Positions 1-5,354 of a DNA stretch of 5,540 nucleotides are shown here, piece after piece. This stretch comes from Actinomycetota bacterium. GTDB lineage: Bacteria; Actinomycetota; Actinomycetes; Streptosporangiales; Streptosporangiaceae. Each line of letters begins with the position of its first letter. Position 1 is the stretch's first letter. Below the pieces are notes generated by a model. The model was given only the letters and a program-made list of their open reading frames with translations. It was not told the DNA's origin and did no database searches. Made by a program: the position numbers and the translations under genes. The DNA lies in assembly GCA_003161205.1 (NCBI GenBank), contig PMOU01000154.1:1-5540 (forward strand). Direction: 5' to 3'.

Positions 1-1095
1 CTGCACCTCGGCCTGCAACCGGGCGTGCTCCAGGGCCATGCTCGCCGCCGCCGCTGTCAGCCGGACCAGCTGCGGCTCCTGGTCGAGCCCGGCATCGTGT
101 ACCAGCACCGCGCCGCTCGCCTCCGTGACGGGGGTTACTACCCGGCCGGGGGCCGGCCGGGCCGGGTCGACGACCTGACCCGAGGTGTCCAGGTAGCCGG
201 CCCCATCCGGCAGCCGGAAGGCCAGCTGCAGCGTCGAGTCACCCAGCGCCCGGGCCAGGGCGTCCCGGAGCCGGCCCGGCGAGGCGCCCGGTTCCAGGTC
301 GACGATCGCGGTGCCGAGGGCGCCGCCCGCCGTCCGGGCCCGCACCGTGCTGATCACGAACAGGGCCGGGCCGGCCAGCAGCACCAGCGGGAGCAGGGCG
401 TACGTGACCAGAGCGGAAAAGTGGAACAGGTTCCCGGTCAGGATGTTTTCTGCGCCGACCGCCGCGGCGATCCACAAGAGCGGAATCATGGCCCGCCGGG
501 ACCAGCCGCGCGCGGACCTCCAGTGCCGGACGATCAGGGTCAGGATGATGCTGATCATCACGAGCGCGACGAGCGACGCTATCGTGTCGAGCCTATTCAA
601 GGTCGGCCGGGAACCATGGCCGATGAGCAGCACGTTGGCCGGGCAACTAGCGTTGCAGCCGCTGAACGCGGGATTCCAGAACATCGTCGAGGCCGTGTTG
701 AACGCGATGTTCTGCCCGTAGTTCGCGACGACTACTCCGCACTCGAACCTCGACCGCAGCCGTCCGCCGGGCCAGGCCAGGCCCAGATGGGCCAGGGCCG
801 CGCCGGAAATGCCCTCGCTCACGTTCCCGATGGTCCACGCCACCGGATTGGCCAGGTTGACCAGGATGTACGGCACCAGGTAGAGGTAGCCGACCATCGT
901 GAACAGCAGGCCCAGCCGGCTGGCCGGCCACCGTTGCCAGGCCGCTATCCCGGCCACCATGAACGACAGCCCGACCACCGCCAAGCTGACCTCGACCGGC
1001 GCGTACTGAGAGTTCGGGAGCCAGGACGACCAGACGAAGCAACCTACCGCGGCGGTCGCGCCCGCGATCAGGGCCGCCCGCAGCCACGGGTTCAT
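1..1095 (-). CDS. Membrane sensor histidine kinase, N-terminal part (cut by window edge)
   Basis: The frame is open from the ATG at 1095 to the window edge, giving 365 residues without a stop. Roughly eight hydrophobic segments are visible (about residues 6-25, 35-53, 61-80, 90-108, 119-138, 171-190, 203-218 and 227-250), so this is an integral membrane sensor. A cytoplasmic region follows, with the run LPDGAGY (295-301), then GRVVTPV (317-323), VLVHD (330-334) and a helix ending SMALEHARLQAEVQ that should lead into the dimerisation helix. This succession is typical of actinobacterial NarL-type sensor kinases, from memory of the family. The phosphoacceptor histidine and ATPase domain would lie beyond position 1 and are not seen. 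The start overlaps the stop of the upstream receiver gene by 4 bp (ATGA), which suggests translational coupling; only a weak ribosome site precedes it. The ligand is unknown. A Cys-x3-Cys-Pro motif (C147, C151) lies in the long loop between segments 5 and 6. Confidence 0.85.
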   Translation of the reverse strand, partial: MNPWLRAALIAGATAAVGCFVWSSWLPNSQYAPVEVSLAVVGLSFMVAGIAAWQRWPASRLGLLFTMVGYLYLVPYILVNLANPVAWTIGNVSEGISGAALAHLGLAWPGGRLRSRFECGVVVANYGQNIAFNTASTMFWNPAFSGCNASCPANVLLIGHGSRPTLNRLDTIASLVALVMISIILTLIVRHWRSARGWSRRAMIPLLWIAAAVGAENILTGNLFHFSALVTYALLPLVLLAGPALFVISTVRARTAGGALGTAIVDLEPGASPGRLRDALARALGDSTLQLAFRLPDGAGYLDTSGQVVDPARPAPGRVVTPVTEASGAVLVHDAGLDQEPQLVRLTAAAASMALEHARLQAEVQ

Positions 1096-1469
1096 GACCG
1101 GTCCCGGGCCAGGAACCGGCGCAGCGCCGCGCCCGACAGCTGATCTTTGGGCAGGAACCCGGCGGCCGGGCTGGCCGCGATCCGCCCGCCGTAGTCGCGC
1201 GCCTCGCGGGTCGAGGTCAGCACCACGACCGGAGCCAGGCCCCCGGGCGGGACGGCGGCCAGCCGCCTGGCGACCTCGAAACCGTCGAAATCCGGCAGCT
1301 GGATGTCGAGCAGGATCAGGCCGGGCCGGAGGATCCGGGCCGTCTCGGTCGCTTCCGCGCCGGTGGCCGCCTCGGTGACCGTGAAGCCGTCGGCCTCGAG
1401 CATGCCCCGGGCAAATGTCCGGAACCCGTCGTGGTCGTCGACTATCAGGATCGCCTCGGATGACTGCAC
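1092..1469 (-). CDS. Stand-alone receiver-domain response regulator (CheY-like)
   Basis: This 125-residue protein is a single REC domain with no DNA-binding or enzymatic output domain. The receiver signature is complete: acidic pair D11-D12 after ILIV, phosphoacceptor D55 in LLDIQLPDFDG, T85/S86 after VVVL, and K108 in FLPKD. It ends about 17 residues after the lysine, so nothing is truncated. It should accept a phosphoryl group and act through protein contact, either as an intermediate in a phosphorelay, as a phosphate sink, or by binding a partner. The GTG start at 1469 is the only usable start in the frame. No clear Shine-Dalgarno sequence precedes it, so it may be poorly translated or leaderless. 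Its stop overlaps the kinase start by 4 bp, making the kinase its most likely partner. It is transcribed divergently from the lipoprotein gene at 1645. Confidence 0.9.
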   Translation of the reverse strand: MQSSEAILIVDDHDGFRTFARGMLEADGFTVTEAATGAEATETARILRPGLILLDIQLPDFDGFEVARRLAAVPPGGLAPVVVLTSTREARDYGGRIAASPAAGFLPKDQLSGAALRRFLARDRS

Positions 1470-1503
1470 GAATTCAGTCTGGCACCGCGCCCGGCCGGTG
1501 GCA

Positions 1504-1519
1504 TCAGGGCCAGCCCTGA
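1504..1519. promoter_or_regulatory. 7-bp-arm palindrome followed by T-run (operator or terminator-like)
   Basis: TCAGGGC and GCCCTGA face each other across a 2-bp centre, and GGCTTTTTCC follows at 1520-1529. Read on the plus strand this resembles a short intrinsic terminator, but no plus-strand gene ends upstream. On the minus strand it lies about 35-50 bp before the receiver start. A protein-binding operator for the divergent pair is therefore as likely as a terminator against antisense transcription. Confidence 0.4.
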
Positions 1520-1596
1520 GGCTTTTTCCGGGACCGCCCGGTCGGGAATTCGGGGCTCGGCCCGATCCCGTCCGGTGGCGAAATTCCTAACGTCGG

Positions 1597-1631
1597 CCTT
1601 GCCGGGAATCAGCCGTCCCGGATCCGCAAGG
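1597..1631 (+). promoter_or_regulatory. Possible leader hairpin overlapping the Shine-Dalgarno of the lipoprotein gene
   Basis: CCTTGC (1597-1602) can pair with GCAAGG (1626-1631), and CGGG (1603-1606) with CCCG (1617-1620), with GATCC (1621-1625) bulged on one side. The right arm covers the first part of the ribosome-binding stretch AAGGAAGGA (1628-1636) that serves the ATG at 1645. Short inverted repeats are frequent in GC-rich DNA, so this is a weak call. Confidence 0.25.
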
Positions 1632-1644
1632 AAGGACGCAGATA

Positions 1645-2646
1645 ATGAAGCGCAACGCAATGCCCGGGTTCGCCGCGCTCGCCGGGATCGCCCTTATCAG
1701 CCTGGCCATGACGGGCTGCGGCGGGGGAGGACCCGCGCCGGTCAATCCGCCGCCATCTTCGGCTCATAGCGCGGCGGAGCAGGCGGCCACCATCAACTGG
1801 CTGGCCACGACCAACGCCATGTGGACCAGAAACAACTTCGCCGCCCTTGATCAGGTCACCACCGCCGCGATGCGCACGATCTACCTGTCGGAGGAGTCGC
1901 ACGCGAGCCTCCCGGGCAACGCGGACCGGCAGGCCTTCCAGCTGACCGGCCTGTCGATCACGATTCCCTGCCATACCGGACCCACCAACGTTTTCGTGGC
2001 GTACGGCGACACCGACGTCTTCGACCTCGGGTCGGCCATGCAGCCCGTCGCCATGGTGTTCGAGCGGATCGGCGGCTCGTGGAAGCTGGCCGCAGCCGTC
2101 GACCGCCCCGACCAGGGCTGGCCCGCGCTGTGCACCCAGGGGACGCCGCCCACCGCCCCGGCCGTACTCCCGTCGGCGAGCTATGCGACCGTCCTGGCCC
2201 AGGTCCTGACCCACGCCACGACCGGCGTCACCGAGACGTCCGCCGCGGCCTCGCCCTTCGCGGTCAACGACTTCCTGGCCGGCTCCGGTTCGGTCAACGC
2301 CCAGTCCGCCACGCAGCTCCGGCAGGACCGGCGGGCCGGGATCACCTTCACCGGGCGATTCACCCCGGCCCCGGACCCCACGCTCGCGCTGCCGCTGGCC
2401 GACAGCCGGGGCTTCTGGATGATCGGCTTCCTCATTCAAAGCGGTACCTACAGCGCGCCCTCGGGGCTGCGCGCGAAGTCCTGGCCGGACGGCAACCAGG
2501 TCGCTACGCCCAGGCCCGCCGTGGTGCATCACGAGGCCGACACCTACATCACCACTTACACGGCGATCGACCCGCTGCGGTCGGCTCACGCTAACGTGAC
2601 CCTGGATGGCTTCTTCGGCTGGCCCTTGACGGCCGTCGCGAGTTAG
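1645..2646 (+). CDS. Putative secreted lipoprotein, function unknown
   Basis: This 333-residue protein has a lipoprotein signal peptide: K2-R3, a hydrophobic stretch at about 9-22, then the lipobox MTGC with the lipidated cysteine at C25. A flexible Gly/Pro/Ser-rich linker follows (26-42), so the mature protein should be anchored on the outer face of the membrane. Two parts are visible: residues about 45-165, starting with a Trp-containing helix (NWLATTNAMW), and residues about 180-333. There are only two further cysteines (C109, C163), which could form a disulfide. No catalytic motif is recognisable. The layout recalls uncharacterised actinobacterial lipoproteins annotated only by DUF domains (possibly the DUF8094 type; this is a memory-based guess). 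The start is fixed by a good ribosome site, AAGGAAGGA at 1628-1636, and by the signal peptide. The gene lies divergent to the two-component unit, so it could be a regulatory target or an accessory sensor of that kinase; this is inference. Confidence 0.85.
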   Translation: MKRNAMPGFAALAGIALISLAMTGCGGGGPAPVNPPPSSAHSAAEQAATINWLATTNAMWTRNNFAALDQVTTAAMRTIYLSEESHASLPGNADRQAFQLTGLSITIPCHTGPTNVFVAYGDTDVFDLGSAMQPVAMVFERIGGSWKLAAAVDRPDQGWPALCTQGTPPTAPAVLPSASYATVLAQVLTHATTGVTETSAAASPFAVNDFLAGSGSVNAQSATQLRQDRRAGITFTGRFTPAPDPTLALPLADSRGFWMIGFLIQSGTYSAPSGLRAKSWPDGNQVATPRPAVVHHEADTYITTYTAIDPLRSAHANVTLDGFFGWPLTAVAS

Positions 2647-2653
2647 CCCGCAC

Positions 2654-2682
2654 GGTGATCCAGCCTGGCGCTCATCTATGAT
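2654..2682 (+). promoter_or_regulatory. Candidate promoter for the nitroreductase-led operon
   Basis: TATGAT at 2677-2682 matches the housekeeping -10 consensus at 5 of 6 positions, which stands out in DNA of this composition. The hexamer 17 bp upstream (GGTGAT, 2654-2659) is a poor -35. Transcription would start near 2689 and give a leader of about 48 nt before the GTG at 2737. Confidence 0.4.
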
Positions 2683-2692
2683 CCAGCTGGAT
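2656..2692. promoter_or_regulatory. Paired dyads, candidate operator over the promoter
   Basis: TGATCCAGCCTGG (2656-2668) and TGATCCAGCTGG (2679-2690) are near-identical, with starts 23 bp apart. The second lies inside the perfect 12-bp palindrome ATCCAGCTGGAT (2681-2692); the first contains the dyad CCAG-C-CTGG. The two centres are about two helical turns apart and flank or overlap the candidate -35 and -10, as expected for a repressor dimer pair. Confidence 0.45.
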
Positions 2693-2736
2693 AAGCCGAT
2701 GCCACCTAAAGCCAGCACCACGAGAAGGAGCGAGCA

Positions 2737-3156
2737 GTGGCCGAGAACGACAACTTTAACGAGAAGGTCATCAAGGAGTTCCGCGAGAACGACGGGAAGG
2801 TGGGCGGGATGTTCGAAGGAGCTCCCGTCGTGCTCCTGCACCACACCGGCGCTAAGAGCGGCACCGCGCGGGTGAGTCCTCTGATGTACCAGCAGGTAGG
2901 CGACTCGGTTGCGATTTTCGCCTCGAAGGGCGGCGCGCCGAGCAACCCGGACTGGTACTACAACCTGGCCGCGCACCCGGACACCACGATCGAGCTGGGC
3001 ACCTCGACGCTGAAGGTCAGGGCGCGGGTGGCGAACCCGGACGAGCGGGACCCGATCTGGGAGAAGCAGAAGGAACTTTTCCCGGGCTTCGCCGAGTACG
3101 AGACGAACGCCGCACCCCGCCAGATTCCCGTCGTCCTGCTCGATCCCGTCGCATAG
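2737..3156 (+). CDS. F420H2-dependent nitroreductase/quinone reductase family protein (Ddn-like)
   Basis: This 139-residue protein belongs to the deazaflavin-dependent oxidoreductase family (Ddn/DUF385, F420H2_quin_red), small split-barrel proteins that use reduced F420 to reduce quinones, nitro compounds or other electron-poor substrates. The family pattern runs through the whole sequence: NEKVIKEFREN-G-VGG-F (8-26), LLHHTGAKSG with R45 (33-45), PLMY (48-51), the ASKGGAPSNPDWYYNL block (62-77), and the C-terminal F-EY...RQIPVVLL. From family knowledge, the GAKSG..R and SKGG segments line the F420 pocket. The length matches the short members rather than those with an extended N-terminus. The GTG start is supported by GAGAAGGAG at 2722-2730, 6 nt upstream. 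No signal peptide is visible, so it should be cytoplasmic. It probably leads an operon with the esterase, whose start lies 26 bp downstream. The natural substrate cannot be told. Confidence 0.92.
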   Translation: MAENDNFNEKVIKEFRENDGKVGGMFEGAPVVLLHHTGAKSGTARVSPLMYQQVGDSVAIFASKGGAPSNPDWYYNLAAHPDTTIELGTSTLKVRARVANPDERDPIWEKQKELFPGFAEYETNAAPRQIPVVLLDPVA

Positions 3157-3166
3157 CCTCTCCTGG

Positions 3167-3203
3167 GCATGGACCTAGCCGAATGCGCATGGACCTAGCC
3201 GAA
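3167..3203 (+). repeat. 20-bp tandem duplication across the esterase start
   Basis: The 17-mer GCATGGACCTAGCCGAA occurs at 3167-3183 and again at 3187-3203, a period of 20 bp. Each copy carries an ATG. Because 20 is not a multiple of three, the first ATG (3169) is out of frame with the esterase and opens a nine-codon frame ending at TAG 3196-3198, while the second (3189) is in frame. The core GACCTAGCC recurs at 4738-4746. Confidence 0.85.
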
Positions 3204-4724
3204 CCCGTGGTCCGCACCTCCGGCGGCCAGGTCCGCGGACGGACGGAAGATGACGTCGCTATCTTCCGCGGCATTCCGTTCGCCCGGCCACCGGTGGGCG
3301 GCCTGCGGTTCGCGGCCCCGCGGCCGGCCGATCCCTGGGACGGTGTCCGAAACGCGGCCGCGTTCGGCCCGCCGCCGCCGCAGTCCACGTTCGGGCTGAG
3401 CCCGGTGCCGCCGGCCGCGCCTGGCGCCGATCCCGATGACTGGCTGACCGTCAACGTGTTCTCGCCCGATCTTGGCGCGGCCGGGCTCCCGGTGCTGGTC
3501 TGGATCTACGGCGGTGCCTTCCGCTCCGGCGCGTCCAGCCAGCCGGACTACGACGGCACGCTGCTGACCCGGCAGGCCCTGGTCGTGGTCACCTTCAACC
3601 ACCGGGTCGGGGTCGAGGGGTACGCCTTCCTGCCGGGTGTGCCCGCCAACCGGGCGCTGCTGGATCAGGTCGCGGCGCTGCGCTGGGTGCGGGAGAACAT
3701 CGCCGCGTTCGGCGGTGACCCGGACCGGGTGACCGTGTTCGGCGAATCGGCCGGGGCGGGCGCGATCGCGGCCCTGCTCGTCATGCCGGCCGCGGCAGGC
3801 CTGTTCCGCGGCGCGATCGCCCAGAGCGTTCCGGCGACTTTTTTCTCATCCGCCCTGGCGGCCGACGTTACCGCCGCGATCGCCGCCGAGGCCAGGCTGC
3901 CTGCCACCGCCGAGGCCTTCGCGGTCACCGACCCGGCCCGGCTGGCGGCCGCGGCCGACGCGGTGCGGCCCGCCGGCTACCTCAGCCGCTGGGGACGGGT
4001 CGCCCACACCAGCGTGCCGTTTTCGCCGGTGGTGGACGGCGAGGTGCTGCCCGACGTGCCGTGGCGGGCGGTGGCCATGGGGACCGCCCGGAGCGTCGAC
4101 CTGATCACCGGGCATAACCGCGATGAGTTCCGGCTGTTCACCGAGCTCTCCGGCCAACGCGGCCAGATCACCGCCGAGGCGGCCCGGCACGCCCTGCGCG
4201 GCCTCGCACCCCAAGACGAAGGCAAGGACGGCAAGGACGGCAAAGACGGTGAGACGGCGTACCGGGAGGCCTATCCGGGCGCGGACCCGGAGACGCTGTT
4301 CGAGCTGGTCAACTCCGACTGGCTGTTCCGGATGCCGAGCCTGCACCTCGCGCAGGCGCACGCCGCGGCGGGCGGGCGGACGTTCCTCTACGAGCTCAGC
4401 TACCCGGCCTCCGCCGGAGGTCTTGGCGCCTGCCACGCGCTCGACGTCCCGCTGGTGTTCGGCGTCTACACCGGGATCGGGCGGATGCTGTTCGGCCCGG
4501 AGCCGCCGGCCAGTGCGGTCCGGCTCGGGAACCTGATGCGCGCGCACTGGGCGGCGTTCGCCGCGGACGGCGACCCCGGCTGGCCGCGGTACTCCCCAGG
4601 CCGTCGGCTGACCCGCATCTTCGCCGACCCGCCGGCCGTGGCGCCGTACCCGGAAGAGACGTCCCGGCGCATCTGGGCTCGGCACCGCTTCGGCGTGCTC
4701 GACCTCACCCCCGCCCTGGCGTGA
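3183..4724 (+). CDS. Type-B carboxylesterase (alpha/beta hydrolase, COesterase family)
   Basis: This 513-residue protein is a full-length carboxylesterase/lipase type B that hydrolyses ester bonds (some relatives hydrolyse amides or carbamates). The diagnostic blocks appear in order: FRGIPFARPPVGGLRF (28-43), oxyanion-hole YGGAF (109-113), NHRVG (139-143), GGDPDRVTVFGESAG (177-191) with nucleophile S189, GHNRDE (310-315) with acid E315, and GACHALDVPLVFG (415-427) with H418. The triad is therefore complete. No signal peptide is visible, so it is probably cytoplasmic. A GKD tripeptide repeat (347-355) sits in a loop after the acid residue. ATG codons at 3183 and 3189 are both possible starts; neither has a clear Shine-Dalgarno sequence, and both lie in a 20-bp duplication. 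It follows the F420-type reductase after 26 bp and precedes the gamma-CA-like gene by 45 bp, suggesting co-transcription. The substrate is unknown; the pairing fits breakdown of an esterified, redox-active compound, which is inference. Confidence 0.95.
   Translation: MRMDLAEPVVRTSGGQVRGRTEDDVAIFRGIPFARPPVGGLRFAAPRPADPWDGVRNAAAFGPPPPQSTFGLSPVPPAAPGADPDDWLTVNVFSPDLGAAGLPVLVWIYGGAFRSGASSQPDYDGTLLTRQALVVVTFNHRVGVEGYAFLPGVPANRALLDQVAALRWVRENIAAFGGDPDRVTVFGESAGAGAIAALLVMPAAAGLFRGAIAQSVPATFFSSALAADVTAAIAAEARLPATAEAFAVTDPARLAAAADAVRPAGYLSRWGRVAHTSVPFSPVVDGEVLPDVPWRAVAMGTARSVDLITGHNRDEFRLFTELSGQRGQITAEAARHALRGLAPQDEGKDGKDGKDGETAYREAYPGADPETLFELVNSDWLFRMPSLHLAQAHAAAGGRTFLYELSYPASAGGLGACHALDVPLVFGVYTGIGRMLFGPEPPASAVRLGNLMRAHWAAFAADGDPGWPRYSPGRRLTRIFADPPAVAPYPEETSRRIWARHRFGVLDLTPALA
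4221..4250 (+). repeat. In-frame 9-bp tandem repeat inside the esterase gene
   Basis: GGCAAGGAC is repeated three times (the third copy has one change, GGCAAAGAC) and a partial GGT follows. It encodes Gly-Lys-Asp three times at residues 347-355. Each unit is a whole number of codons, so slippage would lengthen or shorten a charged loop without breaking the frame. Confidence 0.85.
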
Positions 4725-4729
4725 GCGAT

Positions 4730-4755
4730 ATGGTCGTGACCTAGCCAAACTGCGG
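4730..4755 (+). promoter_or_regulatory. Third, diverged copy of the GACCTAGCC element before the gamma-CA-like gene
   Basis: The sequence ATGG-TCGT-GACCTAGCC-AAAC-TGCG matches the esterase-start repeat (ATGG-ACCTAGCCGAA-TGCG) apart from a 4-base insert, one G-to-A change and one extra C. It lies in the 45-bp gap before the GTG at 4770. As in the first copy, its ATG (4730) opens a tiny frame that closes at the TAG of the element (4742-4744). Confidence 0.5.
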
Positions 4756-4769
4756 GAAAGGGTCCGATC

Positions 4770-5345
4770 GTGCCGATATACGCGCTGGGCGATTACGAGC
4801 CGGAGATTCACGAGAGCGCCTTCGTCCATCCTGATGCGGTGGTCATCGGCCGCGTCCGGATCGGCCCGGAGGCATCGGTGTGGCCCTGCGCCGTGCTGCG
4901 CGGTGACCACGGCCGGATCGAGGTCGGGGCGCGGACCTCGGTGCAGGACGGAACCGTGGTCCATTGCACGCACGACTGGCCCACGCTGATCGGAGCCGAC
5001 TGCGTGGTCGGCCATAACGCGCACCTGGAAGGCTGCGTCGTGGCGGACACCTGCCTGATCGGCTCGGGTTCGGTCACCCTCAACCGGGTCAAGGTAGGGG
5101 CCGGGGCGATCGTGGCGGCGTCCTGCCTGGTGCCGGAAGGCTTCGAGGTGCCGCCGGGTGCCCTGGTGGCCGGGGTTCCCGCGAAGATCAAGAAGACCGG
5201 GGTGACCCCCGACTGGGTCGGCGGCGCGGTGCAGACCTACATCGAGTCCGGTCGCGCCTACCGGACCGGGCTGCGCCGCCTGCGCCGCGTCGATCCCCTT
5301 GACCCCTTCGACCGGCTTGAATCCCCCGGCCGGCTGGAGCGGTAG
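4770..5345 (+). CDS. Gamma-carbonic-anhydrase-like left-handed beta-helix protein with altered zinc site
   Basis: This 191-residue protein has the hexapeptide-repeat pattern of a left-handed beta-helix and belongs to the gamma-CA/PaaY/CaiE-like group of trimeric metalloproteins. Residues matching archaeal Cam are present: R44 and D46 (VLRGD), Q59 and D60 (SVQDG), and metal ligands H65 (VVHC) and H82 (VGH). The third ligand normally lies five residues after H82; here that position is E87 (GHNAHLEGC), with another histidine at H85. I recall AHLEGC in other actinobacterial relatives, so it is probably a subfamily trait and not an error. Activity could be CO2 hydration, a related hydrolysis or acyl transfer, or none. 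Six cysteines are present (40, 66, 78, 89, 95, 119). The basic C-terminal tail (169-191) is predicted helical and then unstructured. The GTG start has GGGAAAGGG (4754-4762) 7 nt upstream. The amidohydrolase gene starts 9 bp after the stop, so the two are probably co-transcribed. Confidence 0.88.
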   Translation: MPIYALGDYEPEIHESAFVHPDAVVIGRVRIGPEASVWPCAVLRGDHGRIEVGARTSVQDGTVVHCTHDWPTLIGADCVVGHNAHLEGCVVADTCLIGSGSVTLNRVKVGAGAIVAASCLVPEGFEVPPGALVAGVPAKIKKTGVTPDWVGGAVQTYIESGRAYRTGLRRLRRVDPLDPFDRLESPGRLER

Positions 5346-5354
5346 CGCGCGCCG

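Larger units (their letters stand above)
1470..1644. promoter_or_regulatory. Divergent intergenic control region
   Basis: These 175 bp separate the minus-strand receiver gene from the plus-strand lipoprotein gene, so promoters for both should lie here. The region contains a palindrome at 1504-1519, a second small inverted repeat (GACCG/CGGTC, 1532-1543, 2-bp centre), two GAATTC hexamers (1470-1475 and 1546-1551) and a possible hairpin before the lipoprotein start. TAACGT at 1588-1593 fits a loose actinobacterial -10 (TANNNT) for the plus-strand gene, but no convincing -35 accompanies it. I could not assign a sigma factor. Confidence 0.5.

Noticed and set aside
25..1143. 372-codon open frame on the plus strand
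   Set aside because: It is the complement of the sensor kinase, whose frame has clear membrane helices and a coupled start. The plus-strand product is Arg/Gln/Pro-rich without hydrophobic core patterns.
1532..1543. GACCG-CC-CGGTC inverted repeat
   Set aside because: Five-bp GC-rich arms are common by chance at this base composition, and there is no second copy.
1545..1572. GGAATT with CGTC 18 bp downstream, resembling an ECF-sigma promoter
   Set aside because: The spacer is longer than usual for ECF promoters, both elements are degenerate, and similar GGAAT and CGTC words occur several times nearby.
2647..2736. Intrinsic terminator after the lipoprotein gene
   Set aside because: The dyads present have no T-run after them and fit an operator over the promoter better.
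1609..2976. 455-codon open frame on the minus strand
   Set aside because: It is antisense to the lipoprotein gene, which has a signal peptide, lipobox and ribosome site, and it runs into the nitroreductase gene. Its composition is low-complexity Arg/Gly/Val.
3836..3848. Run of six Ts as a possible terminator
   Set aside because: It lies inside the esterase coding frame (Phe-Phe codons) and no strong stem precedes it.
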